Assembly: GCA_028281465.1 (NCBI GenBank)
Contig: JANQJV010000281.1
Span: forward strand, 1 to 37,115
Length of the DNA stretch: 37,115 bases
Direction of reading: 5' to 3'
From: Azospirillaceae bacterium
Lineage (GTDB): Bacteria > Pseudomonadota > Alphaproteobacteria > Azospirillales > Azospirillaceae
Position 1 is the stretch's first letter; each line of letters opens with the position of its first letter. The notes beneath the pieces were generated by a model, which was not told the origin of the DNA, searched no databases, and was given only the letters and a program-made list of their open reading frames with translations. Made by a program: the position numbers and the translations under genes. Shown piece by piece: positions 7,398 to 15,213 of this stretch.

Positions 7398-7440
7398 GAT
7401 GTTGGCGGCGATGTTGGCGGCGATGTTGGCGGCGATGTTG
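7398..7440. repeat. 12-bp tandem repeat, 3.6 copies
   Basis: The unit GATGTTGGCGGC is repeated exactly at 7398-7409, 7410-7421 and 7422-7433 with a partial fourth copy to 7440. The unit length is a multiple of three, so it keeps all reading frames open (for example GDVGGDV on the plus strand), which explains some long spurious frames here. Confidence 0.9.
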
Positions 7441-7619
7441 CAGCGGAGATGTCAGCAGTGTGGTTGTGGGATCGGTACCTTGGCTCGTTCAGCGAAAACA
7501 GAGTGCGCTCGACGCGCTGGGTGCACACAGCACAAGGCGCGAATCGATTTTCCTGGACTCAGACCTGCCGCCGGCACGCTGGCTGGCGCGGGGCGTGCAT
7601 CTCTGCTTTTCCGTGGCCT

Positions 7620-8219
7620 TCAAGCTCCGTGAGGCGGTCGTCCCTTTTTTTCCATTGGCCGGCCAACGACGTCCTGTTCCTTGATCAGTCGGCTCAGCGT
7701 CTTGAACACCGGCGTGGCGGCCCGGTGCAGCCATTCGAACACCACCATCTCCGTGCTGACGACCACCACCCCGGCCTGGCGCAGCCGGGCCAGCGCCAGG
7801 TGGGCGTTCTCAGTGCGGCGCGACGCCACGGCATCGGCGACGACGAACACGGGATACCCGCGCTCCGCCAACCCCAAAGCGGACTGCAGTACGCAGACAT
7901 GCGCCTCGACGCCGGCCACCACCACCTGTCGGCGTTGTAGCCGGTCCAAGTGTTTCGCCACGGCTGGTTCAGCGGCACAGGAAAAATGCGTTTTTGCAGC
8001 CACACAGTCGGGTGGCAATAGGTCCGCCACAGCGGCGACGGTGGGGCCGAGGCCCTGCGGATATTGCTCAGAGGCCAGAATCGGCACCGCCAGTTCGCGC
8101 GCCGCGCTAAGAAGGATGCGTAGGTTGGCAATGACCCCGTCGATGCCGGTGATGGCCGGCACGAGGCGTTCCTGCACATCGACCACCAGCAGCATCGAAT
8201 GATCGGTCGTCAACAGCAT
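7620..8219 (-). CDS. Isochorismatase-family cysteine hydrolase
   Basis: A 199-residue protein of the isochorismatase-like hydrolase fold (YcaC-like group). The expected catalytic triad is visible: Asp in LLVVDVQERL (about residue 14), Lys in AKTHFSC (about 76) and the nucleophilic Cys in VAGVEAHVCVLQ (about 110). These enzymes hydrolyse amides or vinyl ethers such as nicotinamide or isochorismate; the substrate here cannot be told. The ATG at 8219 follows AGGAGG and GGAGG sequences; an earlier start at 8351 would add 44 residues with no family match. The C-terminus has a short basic tail. It runs as a single gene divergent from rhlE. The nearby iron cluster does not by itself make it a siderophore gene, since no other siderophore genes are present. 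Confidence 0.85.
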   Translation of the reverse strand: MLLTTDHSMLLVVDVQERLVPAITGIDGVIANLRILLSAARELAVPILASEQYPQGLGPTVAAVADLLPPDCVAAKTHFSCAAEPAVAKHLDRLQRRQVVVAGVEAHVCVLQSALGLAERGYPVFVVADAVASRRTENAHLALARLRQAGVVVVSTEMVVFEWLHRAATPVFKTLSRLIKEQDVVGRPMEKKGRPPHGA

Positions 8220-8473
8220 GGCAGCCCCCTCCTCCTGACCCGCTTGCGCCACCATGTCACCTTGACGCGGGCCTGTCATGGGGCGTATGTCCGCCAACAT
8301 GATGCGCCGCGCGGTTTTGCCCATCTGGAAAACCCGGTCTGCGGTGCCCACTGTATGGTTGACAGGTGACGAGCGCCGCGTATGGTCCGCGCCATCGTCG
8401 TATGGGTGTCGTCGATCCCAGATCGTGCCTGTCCGCCCGCACCATTGACCGGAACGGAACCGGACCCGTCAGC

Positions 8474-9949
8474 ATGGAATTCTCCGATCTCGGCCTTTCC
8501 CTCGATTTGGTACGCAGGGTGGCGGAGGTTGGCTATCAAAAGCCGACACCGATTCAAGAGCAGGCGATCCCGCATATTCTGCAAGGGCGGGATATCTTGG
8601 GCTGTGCCCAGACAGGCACCGGCAAGACCGCCTCTTTCACGTTGCCGATGATCGACATTCTGGCGTCAGGCCGGGCTAAGGCACGGATGCCACGCTCCCT
8701 GATCCTGGAGCCGACGCGGGAACTGGCCGCGCAGGTGGCGACCAATTTCGAAACCATGGGCAGGGATCACAAACTGTCCATGGCTCTTCTGATCGGCGGC
8801 GAGTCCTTCACCGACCAGATTAAGAAGCTCGACCGTGGTGTCGACGTTCTCATCGGCACGCCGGGCCGGCTGATCGATTTGTTCGAGCGTGGCAACATCC
8901 TGCTCAGCGACATCAAGATATTCGTCATCGACGAAGCCGATCGTATGCTGGATATGGGGTTTATCCCGGATATCGAACGCATTGTCTCGCTGCTGCCGCG
9001 CATCCGACAGACGCTGTTCTTTTCGGCCACAATGCCGACGGAAATTCGCCGGCTCGCGGATGCTTTTCTGGTCAATCCGCGCGAGATCACCGTGGCACCG
9101 CCGGCCTCGCCGGCGGAGACCGTCGATCATCGCTATGCCCTGGTCTACGAAGGCGACAAGCGCAAGGTTCTGCGCCAGCTACTGCGGGTGTCGGAGGTTC
9201 GCAATGCCTTGATCTTCTGCAATCGCAAGAAGGATGTTTCTCATTTGGCGCAGTCGCTTGAGCGGCATGGATTCAACGTCGGCGCCCTGCATGGTGACAT
9301 GCCGCAGGTCCGGCGGACGGCGACTCTGGAAGGGTTCAAGGACGGGCGCATCAATCTGTTGGTCTGCAGTGACGTGGCGGCGCGTGGCCTCGACATTGCC
9401 GGCCTGAGCCATGTGTTCAATTTCGATGTGCCGATCAACCCGGAAGACTATGTTCACCGCATCGGCCGCACGGGCCGGGCCGGCCGCAGTGGGCAGGCGG
9501 TGACCCTGGCGACCGGTGAAGACGGCAAGCAGATCGCCGCCATCGCCAAACTCATCAGTCGCGATATCCCGCGAATCGATGTGAGCGGGTTCGACAGCCC
9601 GAGCTTCGAAGACGATGACGAGGTCCGACCGGCCCGGAAGGGGCGGAGCGGTGGCAAACACAAATCCAAGGACCGGCGTAAAGACCGCGACGGCGCTGGC
9701 AACGGGCGGACACCGGCTTCGGAGCCCGCCGAGAGGCTGGGCGCATCCGCGTTCGACGCCATCCCGGATCGACCGTTCGAACGGCTGGACACCCCCCCTA
9801 GCACGGCAGCCGGGTCTGGGCGGCGCGGCGAAGATCGGCCGGCTCGGCGTCGCCAACGCGACTTTAGCAGCGATGAGCCGGATCAACCCGTGGTCGGTTT
9901 CGGCGACCATGTCCCGGAATTCCTGAAGCGGCCAGCGCGGCCGGCGTGA
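8474..9949 (+). CDS. rhlE: DEAD-box RNA helicase, RhlE type
   Basis: A 491-residue ATP-dependent RNA helicase. All core motifs are present: the Q motif (YQKPTPIQEQAI, residues 21-32), motif I AQTGTGKT (45-52), Ia PTRELA (80-85), TPGR (129-132), II DEAD (153-156), III SAT (184-186), V ARGLDIA and VI HRIGRTGR. The core ends near residue 375 and is followed by a basic, Gly/Arg/Lys-rich disordered tail of roughly 110 residues that probably binds RNA, as usual for RhlE proteins in ribosome assembly and RNA decay. An upstream in-frame start at 8366 would add 36 unrelated residues, so MEFSDLGLS is taken as the N-terminus. The promoter region is shared with the divergent isochorismatase-like gene. 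Confidence 0.93.
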   Translation: MEFSDLGLSLDLVRRVAEVGYQKPTPIQEQAIPHILQGRDILGCAQTGTGKTASFTLPMIDILASGRAKARMPRSLILEPTRELAAQVATNFETMGRDHKLSMALLIGGESFTDQIKKLDRGVDVLIGTPGRLIDLFERGNILLSDIKIFVIDEADRMLDMGFIPDIERIVSLLPRIRQTLFFSATMPTEIRRLADAFLVNPREITVAPPASPAETVDHRYALVYEGDKRKVLRQLLRVSEVRNALIFCNRKKDVSHLAQSLERHGFNVGALHGDMPQVRRTATLEGFKDGRINLLVCSDVAARGLDIAGLSHVFNFDVPINPEDYVHRIGRTGRAGRSGQAVTLATGEDGKQIAAIAKLISRDIPRIDVSGFDSPSFEDDDEVRPARKGRSGGKHKSKDRRKDRDGAGNGRTPASEPAERLGASAFDAIPDRPFERLDTPPSTAAGSGRRGEDRPARRRQRDFSSDEPDQPVVGFGDHVPEFLKRPARPA

Positions 9950-9985
9950 CCGATCCGGGCTGTGCCGAATGGCGGAGGACGAGCG

Positions 9986-10228
9986 ATGCAGACGATTTTT
10001 GTCATGGTGAAATGCGAGCTCGGACAAGCCTATCGAGTCGCCGATGCGGCCGTGCAGACCATCGAAGCGGTCTCCGAAGTTCACTCAATTTCCGGTCAGT
10101 ATGATCTTTTAATGAAGTGCTATCTGCCCAATGACATCGACATCGGTCATTTCGTGAATGATTCGATCCATGGCTTGACCGGTGTGCGTGATACTTTCAC
10201 GCTGATTGCATTCAAGGCCTTCGGCTGA
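9986..10228 (+). CDS. Stand-alone Lrp/AsnC ligand-binding (RAM) domain protein
   Basis: An 80-residue protein made only of the Lrp/AsnC effector-binding domain: MQTIFVMVKCELGQAYRVAD, then VSEVHSISGQYDLLMKCYL and VRDTFTLIAFKAF, the alternating beta-alpha pattern of the RAM fold. There is no helix-turn-helix, so it cannot bind DNA as a classical Lrp. Such proteins form ring oligomers and are thought to sense amino acids or modulate partners. GGAGG lies 7 nt before the ATG. It follows rhlE by 36 nt in the same direction and may share its transcript. Confidence 0.88.
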   Translation: MQTIFVMVKCELGQAYRVADAAVQTIEAVSEVHSISGQYDLLMKCYLPNDIDIGHFVNDSIHGLTGVRDTFTLIAFKAFG

Positions 10229-10370
10229 CGGCGATCGGCCGGACGGAGTCGACGTCCCGCACCAACCGAGTCTTGGATAGTGTTGGCGCGAATCCACGGT
10301 CGACAGGTGATTTCTGGATTCGGCCTGGATCGAGTTGACAGAATACTTGGGATGCCGCACAGCGGCTTGC

Positions 10371-12743
10371 ATGAGTACTATTTTGGAGATACCGGGCGCG
10401 TTGCACCGCCTGTTCTGCCGGTCACGCCATGCGTGCGCGATCTGGCTTGGATGCGTAGCCCTCGTGCTGCCGCTGTTGGTTTGGTGCGGCCCGGGTCTGG
10501 CACAAGAACGGCCAGAGGCGGCGGGCGATGACGCGAGCGCCGACCGGGCCCCAGGTCCACCAACCGGTCCGGACTCTCCGGCCGCCTTGTTGAGCGCCGA
10601 CGAGGTGCGCTTCGACCAGGATGCAGGCATCGTCGTCGCCTCCGGCAATGTGGAGTTGGCACGCGACGCACGGGTTCTGTACGCCGATGAAGTCACCTAC
10701 AACCAGAACACGAAAGTGGTGACCGCCACGGGCAACATCCGTCTGTTCGAACCCAGCGGCGACATCGTGTTCGCCGACTATGCCGAATTGACCGATGATC
10801 TGCGTAATGCCTTCATCGACGGCGTTGGCGTGTTGATGACGGACGGGGCCCGCATGGCGGCGAACCAAGCCGAACGCACCAACGGCACGTTCACTCGAAT
10901 GAACCGGGGTATCTATTCGCCGTGCGGCTTGTGTCCGGAAAACCCGGACTCGCCACCGCTTTGGCAGGTGCGCGCCTCCCGCGTCGTGCACGACCGGGAA
11001 GATAAGGAGATTCGGTATGCCAACGCCACGATCGAGTTCCTGGGCATTCCGACCTTCTATACACCGTATTTCTCACATCCAGATCCGACCGTGGATCGCA
11101 AGTCCGGCTTTCTGAGCCCGGTGTATGGCAATAGCGACGATCTTGGCACCTTTGTGCGCACCGGCTATTACATTGACATTGCGCCGGAGCAGGATGCCAC
11201 CGTCTATCTGTCCATGTTTTCTGGCGAAACGCCACTCTTGGCCGGTCAGTATCGCCGGCGTTTTGCAACGGCATCGCTCCAGGTCGATGGCAGTATCACG
11301 CAAAGTGACTTCACCGATACCGAGTCCGGTCAGGAGACCATTGACCCGGATCGCATCCGCGGTCACGTTTTCGTCGACGGGGTGTATGACATCGACGAGA
11401 ATTGGCGATCCGGATTGAGTGTGCGCGCCAGCAGTGATTTCTCGTTTCTTCGGCAATATTATGGATTCTCTGGCGAAAATTTCTTGACATCGCGTGCGTA
11501 TGTGGAGAACTTCTCGGGCCGCAACTACGCCAATGTAACCGGACTGCGGTTCCAAAGCCTGTTGGCCAATGACACCGCCCAGGAACCTCTGGTGTTTCCG
11601 TTGGCCGAATACTCAGTCATCTCCAAGCCGGGTAGCCTGTTGGGTGGACGTTGGTCCGTCGATTTCGGGCTGCGCGGCGTTGGGCGTGATGATAGCGGGA
11701 CGGACAGCACGCGCTTCACGGTCGAACCCGGTTGGAAACGCACGCTGGTATCGGATATCGGATTGGTGGCCGATGTGACCGGCCGTTTGCGCACGGACTT
11801 CTACGCCTTTAGCGACTATGTTCGTCCAGATGTAGACGGCGCCGGCCCGGAGTCGGGTACAGAGTATCGCATCTTGCCCGAAGGGCAGATCTTGGCCCGA
11901 TATCCGTGGACCAGCCAGGGCGAGGCGCTGGAGTTCCTGATCGAACCGATTGGTGCGATTTCTTTTGCACCAGAAGTTGATACCAATGATTCATTTCCAA
12001 ATGAAGATGCACTGGATATCGAATTCAGTGAGAGCAACCTTTTTGCGCTGAACCGTTTTTCCGGCGACGACCGCCAAGAGGGTGGTTTGCGTCTCTCCTA
12101 CGGCCTGCGCCTCGGTGCATTCGGCTATGGTGGCAAGAGCGCCCAACTCGTTGTCGGGCAGAGTTATCGTCTCAGTGACGATGAGGTTTTTCCGACCGGG
12201 TCCGGATTGGAAGAGCAACGGTCCGATATTGTCGGCAGCCTCGATATCGACCTCGAAAGCTGGGCCAGCCTGTATTATGGATTCCGCTTCGACAGATCAT
12301 CGTTGACACCCATGCGGCAAGTCGTCAGGGCCAGTGGTGGGCTTGGCATCCTCCGCACCTCCTTCAGCTACAATTTCATCGATGAGTTGACGGAAGGGGG
12401 CACGCAGGTGCGCTCGCGGCAGGAATTCGCCACGTATGGTGTCAGTTCGCGCCTGTCCAACTACTGGACCGCCAGCGTCAGCCACAACCAATCGATTGAT
12501 CCCGATCCAGGTCCCCGATCCACGGACCTGAGCCTGCGATACGCTGATGAATGTTTGATCTTCGATGTCCTCGGCACACGCGACTATACGGTGCAGCCTG
12601 GTCTGAACAACGGCTTTTCGTTCTATTTCCGTATCGTCTTGCGCAACATCGGTGAGATCACCTCGCCGGTCTTCACGCCGGGAACCTTCAGTGGTCAGGG
12701 GCTCTCCGAACAGCTAAATCTGTCCGGTGATGACGATCAATAG
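10371..12743 (+). CDS. lptD: LPS-assembly outer membrane protein LptD
   Basis: A 790-residue outer-membrane beta-barrel protein that, with LptE, inserts lipopolysaccharide into the outer leaflet. An N-terminal hydrophobic signal segment ends in GLAQ. The OstA/LptA-like jellyroll domain covers about residues 65-180 (ADEVRFDQDAGIVVASGNVE, YADEVTYNQ). The LptD plug/barrel part starts with the conserved YSPCGLCPE segment, which carries two Cys, and FLGIPTFYTPYFSHPDPTVD; the remainder is a series of amphipathic strands. The ATG at 10371 is chosen, but a short N-terminal extension from 10335 is possible; no good ribosome binding site is visible. In many relatives lptD is followed by surA, pdxA and ksgA; here it stands alone and meets lpxL tail to tail. 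Confidence 0.93.
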   Translation: MSTILEIPGALHRLFCRSRHACAIWLGCVALVLPLLVWCGPGLAQERPEAAGDDASADRAPGPPTGPDSPAALLSADEVRFDQDAGIVVASGNVELARDARVLYADEVTYNQNTKVVTATGNIRLFEPSGDIVFADYAELTDDLRNAFIDGVGVLMTDGARMAANQAERTNGTFTRMNRGIYSPCGLCPENPDSPPLWQVRASRVVHDREDKEIRYANATIEFLGIPTFYTPYFSHPDPTVDRKSGFLSPVYGNSDDLGTFVRTGYYIDIAPEQDATVYLSMFSGETPLLAGQYRRRFATASLQVDGSITQSDFTDTESGQETIDPDRIRGHVFVDGVYDIDENWRSGLSVRASSDFSFLRQYYGFSGENFLTSRAYVENFSGRNYANVTGLRFQSLLANDTAQEPLVFPLAEYSVISKPGSLLGGRWSVDFGLRGVGRDDSGTDSTRFTVEPGWKRTLVSDIGLVADVTGRLRTDFYAFSDYVRPDVDGAGPESGTEYRILPEGQILARYPWTSQGEALEFLIEPIGAISFAPEVDTNDSFPNEDALDIEFSESNLFALNRFSGDDRQEGGLRLSYGLRLGAFGYGGKSAQLVVGQSYRLSDDEVFPTGSGLEEQRSDIVGSLDIDLESWASLYYGFRFDRSSLTPMRQVVRASGGLGILRTSFSYNFIDELTEGGTQVRSRQEFATYGVSSRLSNYWTASVSHNQSIDPDPGPRSTDLSLRYADECLIFDVLGTRDYTVQPGLNNGFSFYFRIVLRNIGEITSPVFTPGTFSGQGLSEQLNLSGDDDQ

Positions 12744-12815
12744 GCGTTCCGGCCACGCCATGACCCGTGGGTTGACGCGTCTTGGCTCGAGTCCCACACC
12801 GGTCTTCCGACCGAC

Positions 12816-12841
12816 CCACCATGACCGAAACGGTGGCTTTT
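12816..12841 (+). terminator. Possible lptD terminator
   Basis: CCACC, an 11-nt loop, GGTGG, then C and TTTT, 72 nt after the lptD stop. The stem is only 5 bp and the U-tract short, so this is a weak intrinsic terminator at best. Confidence 0.3.
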
Positions 12842-12858
12842 CGACGGCGTGCCCTCCT

Positions 12859-13112
12859 TTATAGCACGGTTGTCGGCATGAAGATCGGTTGTCCATTGGT
12901 GCCGCGAAGCCCGTGCTCTAGACCCCGCAAAACCCCGGCGAGCACCTCACAGAGAGGGCGTAGTTTCTTGTTAGGAACGCTGGCGACGCCGTATGCGCCC
13001 GCGTGTAGATGTCGAACACGGCACCGGTTAGCCGCTCCAATGCCAGGATATGGGGCGCGACCCACGCCAACGTCTCGTTGAACAGCGCCTTCAGTTGCAC
13101 GTCAGCGCCCAT
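12859..13112 (-). pseudogene. Possible frameshifted small gene of unknown family
   Basis: Two minus-strand frames appear to continue one another. The first starts at ATG 13112 (GGTGGG upstream) and reads MGADVQLKALFNETLAWV and onward to GAVFDIYTRAHTA. The second takes over near 12990-13010 and reads ASVPNKKLRPLCEVLAGVLR, then HGLRGTNGQPIFMPTTVL, with a TAA stop at 12859. Both halves have balanced, helix-like composition, unlike typical shadow frames. Joined, they would give a protein of about 85 residues. This is either a decayed gene, a sequencing indel, or chance; I cannot assign a family. Confidence 0.35.
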
Positions 13113-13159
13113 GGTCCCACCCTGTCGGCAGACCCAAACGACGGTCCATTGCCGCCTAG

Positions 13160-13325
13160 CCGATTCAAGCTGAATTCAAATCACAATGCTCCAGATTTCA
13201 TCATTATCTTGACAATTCATTTAAGACTGTCAAGTATTTACTGGCCTTTGATTTTGCAATAATCCAATACACCTCAATTTCAAAGAAAGTAAATTAGAAT
13301 AAATGTCAAATTCAATCCTTGCTCC
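13160..13325. other. AT-rich island between convergent genes
   Basis: About 165 bp with a base composition strikingly richer in A and T than the rest of the window, between the end of lptD and the end of lpxL. It includes TTGACA (13209-13214) and a perfect 7-bp inverted repeat, CTTGACA (13208-13214) and TGTCAAG (13228-13234), 13 nt apart. With 17-bp spacing AAGTAT follows as a poor -10. No open frame starts here that is not antisense to lpxL. It may be a promoter for a small RNA, a binding site, or a leftover of transferred DNA. Confidence 0.55.
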
Positions 13326-13342
13326 GGCCGGTCAATCCGGCC
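13326..13342 (-). terminator. Hairpin at the end of lpxL
   Basis: GGCCGG, loop TCAAT, CCGGCC: a perfect 6-bp stem whose loop holds the lpxL stop codon (13332-13334). On the minus strand it is followed some 15 nt later by AT-rich DNA. It may help end the waaA-lpxK-lpxL transcript but has no immediate U-tract. Confidence 0.35.
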
Positions 13343-14234
13343 ACCGCCGATGCAGCCACAACCATTGTTCGGGCCGCTCGCGAATCCAGGCCTCAAGCAA
13401 TCGGTTGAGTTCCGTCATGATGCGCCGCACATCCGCCTCACGGTCGCCACTCGGCGCCGGGTCAATCGGAGGATACACAGTGAGCCGAAAATGCACCCCA
13501 CGTCGTCGCTCCATGCGGGCTGGCACGATCGGACAACCGAACCGCAGAGCCAACTGCGCCACCGCTGGTGCCGTCATGGCCATGCGTCCGAAGAAGGGCA
13601 CCGAAATTCCGTCGTTCATCTTCTGATCGATCAATAGGGCGACAGTGCGCCCTCGTCCAAGTGCCCCCACAAGGGCTCGCGCGCCGTCCCGCCCCTTCGG
13701 CACCAGTTCACCACTGCCGACATGTCGACTTTCGCGGATCAACCGGTCCAGGGCAGGGTTGTTGGGCCGGCGGTACACCGACGTCATGGGGACGTCGAGG
13801 AAATCGCCGGCCACCGGCAGCAGCTCCCAATTGCCGAAATGCGCCGAGATCATGACGCAGGCGCCGGCGCGCCGGCGCAGGTCGTCCAGAATGTCGGTAC
13901 CGACGAGTTCGATGCGCCGCTCCGCCTCGTCCCAAATCCGGCGCAAGTGCGGGTACTCGGCCAACACCCGGCCTAAATTTTCCCACATTCTGGCCACGAT
14001 GCGGCGACGCTCAGCAGCGCTTAACGCCGGAAAGGCTCGGCGCAAGTTGTCGTCCGCACGGCCCGACACTGGCATCCAGGGACCAATCAGTCGGGCCCCG
14101 GACCCACCGAGCGCCGACGCGATCGAGACCGGCAATGCCGCGCTCAGCCCATGCAGCAGGCGTGCGGCGACAGCTTCCAGAGGATAGCCCAGACGGCGCC
14201 GAAGCCACCGCGCCCTCCGTGATCTACGCGCCAT
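13332..14234 (-). CDS. lpxL: Lipid A lauroyl/myristoyl acyltransferase (LpxL/HtrB family)
   Basis: A 300-residue inner-membrane enzyme that adds secondary acyl chains to Kdo-lipid A. The catalytic H-x4-D/E motif is HFGNWE (His132, Glu137). Other family features are the basic N-terminus, VPMTSVYRRPNNP (acceptor-side motif), VALLIDQKMNDGISVPFFGR and the terminal ERPEQWLWLHRRW. The ATG at 14234 lies inside lpxK, giving an 11-nt overlap; the alternative TTG at 14243 is less likely. Third gene of waaA-lpxK-lpxL. Acyl chain length and position specificity cannot be read from sequence. Confidence 0.92.
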   Translation of the reverse strand: MARRSRRARWLRRRLGYPLEAVAARLLHGLSAALPVSIASALGGSGARLIGPWMPVSGRADDNLRRAFPALSAAERRRIVARMWENLGRVLAEYPHLRRIWDEAERRIELVGTDILDDLRRRAGACVMISAHFGNWELLPVAGDFLDVPMTSVYRRPNNPALDRLIRESRHVGSGELVPKGRDGARALVGALGRGRTVALLIDQKMNDGISVPFFGRMAMTAPAVAQLALRFGCPIVPARMERRRGVHFRLTVYPPIDPAPSGDREADVRRIMTELNRLLEAWIRERPEQWLWLHRRWPD

Positions 14235-15213
14235 GGAAGCCAACCACGTCGCGCATGAGCGCCTCGAACCGGGCGGTTGGCGTCACCGCAAGCCGGACCG
14301 GCAGCGCCGTTACCATCATACGCGCATCCAGTGGCAGGCGAACGAAGTCCTTCTCCGTCGTGACCAGCCGGGCGCCAGCCGCCGCTGCCCGATCCACCAG
14401 CATCATCACCTCGTCTGGAGTGTAAACATGGTGATCGGCAAACCCGACCGCGAGGACCACCTGGGCACCAAGACGGACACAGGTGTCGAAGAACTTGCCC
14501 GGGCGGCCGATGCCAGCAAAGGCCACCACCCGCACACCCGTGAGCGCCGCCGCGACCACCGTGTCGGGCACAAAGTCCGCGGTCAACACCGGCAATCGGG
14601 CGTGAAACCGGGCGGTCAAAGCATGGCGGTCTGGTCCGACGATGACGATGGCATGGGCCCGCGCCACGCCATCGTCCACCGCTTCGCGCAGCGGTCCGGC
14701 CGGTAACAACCGTCCGTTGCCGAAACCGGTCGCACCATCGATCACCAGAAACGCCAAATCCTTTGCCAAGGCCGGATTCTGGAAGCCATCGTCCATGACG
14801 ATGGCATTGGCGCCATCGGTAACGGCCCGCTCGGCCCCCGCGACCCGGTTGCGTGACACCCAGGTCGGCGCCTGCCGCGCCAGGAGTAGCGGCTCATCGC
14901 CAACGTCGTGCACGCCATGCCGATCCGGATCTACCTGCACCGGCCCAGACAACCGGCCACGGTAGCCTCGCGTCAAAACATGCGGCCGGCACCCCAAGCC
15001 CTTCAGCGCCGCGACCACACGCATGACCAGAGGCGTCTTGCCCGTCCCGCCGACCGTGAGATTACCGATGCAGAGCACCGGAACGGGTGCACGCTGCGGC
15101 ACCGTGCGGCGGTGCCGCCAGCGCGCGGCCCAACCGACAACAGCGGCAGTCGGGGTCAACACTTGGGCCGCCACCCCCGGCTCAGGCCGAAACCAGAATG
15201 CCGGCGCCTTCAT
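14224..15213 (-). CDS. lpxK: Tetraacyldisaccharide 4'-kinase
   Basis: A 329-residue membrane-associated kinase that phosphorylates the 4' position of the tetraacyldisaccharide to form lipid IVA. The N-terminal FWFRPEPG is typical, followed by the Walker A GNLTVGGTGKTP (residues 50-61), LTRGYRG, GDEPLLLA, and the Walker-B-like IVMDDGFQNP. The later TTEKDFVRLP is also a family motif. It starts 4 nt inside waaA (ATGA) and overlaps lpxL by 11 nt, so the three genes are translationally coupled. Confidence 0.95.
   Translation of the reverse strand: MKAPAFWFRPEPGVAAQVLTPTAAVVGWAARWRHRRTVPQRAPVPVLCIGNLTVGGTGKTPLVMRVVAALKGLGCRPHVLTRGYRGRLSGPVQVDPDRHGVHDVGDEPLLLARQAPTWVSRNRVAGAERAVTDGANAIVMDDGFQNPALAKDLAFLVIDGATGFGNGRLLPAGPLREAVDDGVARAHAIVIVGPDRHALTARFHARLPVLTADFVPDTVVAAALTGVRVVAFAGIGRPGKFFDTCVRLGAQVVLAVGFADHHVYTPDEVMMLVDRAAAAGARLVTTEKDFVRLPLDARMMVTALPVRLAVTPTARFEALMRDVVGFHGA

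Larger units (their letters stand above)
7027..7619. other. 593-bp intergenic region without a supported gene
   Basis: Between the iron operon promoter and the end of the isochorismatase-like gene. Open frames exist on both strands but have low-complexity or Arg/Pro-rich translations with no recognisable domain. The region contains two imperfect hairpins (about 7086-7108, TCTCTC...GAGAGA; about 7204-7226, CTCGC...GCGAG) and a 12-bp tandem repeat (7398-7440). A small RNA or a decayed gene is possible; nothing supports either directly. Confidence 0.5.

Noticed and set aside
7398..7440. Possible CRISPR-like array
   Set aside because: The repeats are directly adjacent with no spacers and only 12 bp long.
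7167..7632. Plus-strand frames containing GDVGGDV- or LAAMLAAM-like repeats
   Set aside because: The repeats are products of the 12-bp tandem repeat; there is no recognisable start region, ribosome binding site or domain.
7620..8219. Isochorismatase as part of a siderophore pathway
   Set aside because: No entA/B/C/E/F-like, synthetase or TonB receptor genes are present, and the hydrolase family has many unrelated substrates.
13303..13855. Plus-strand frames starting at the AT-rich island
   Set aside because: They are antisense to lpxL and have no domain; the AT-rich DNA is better treated as regulatory or unexplained.
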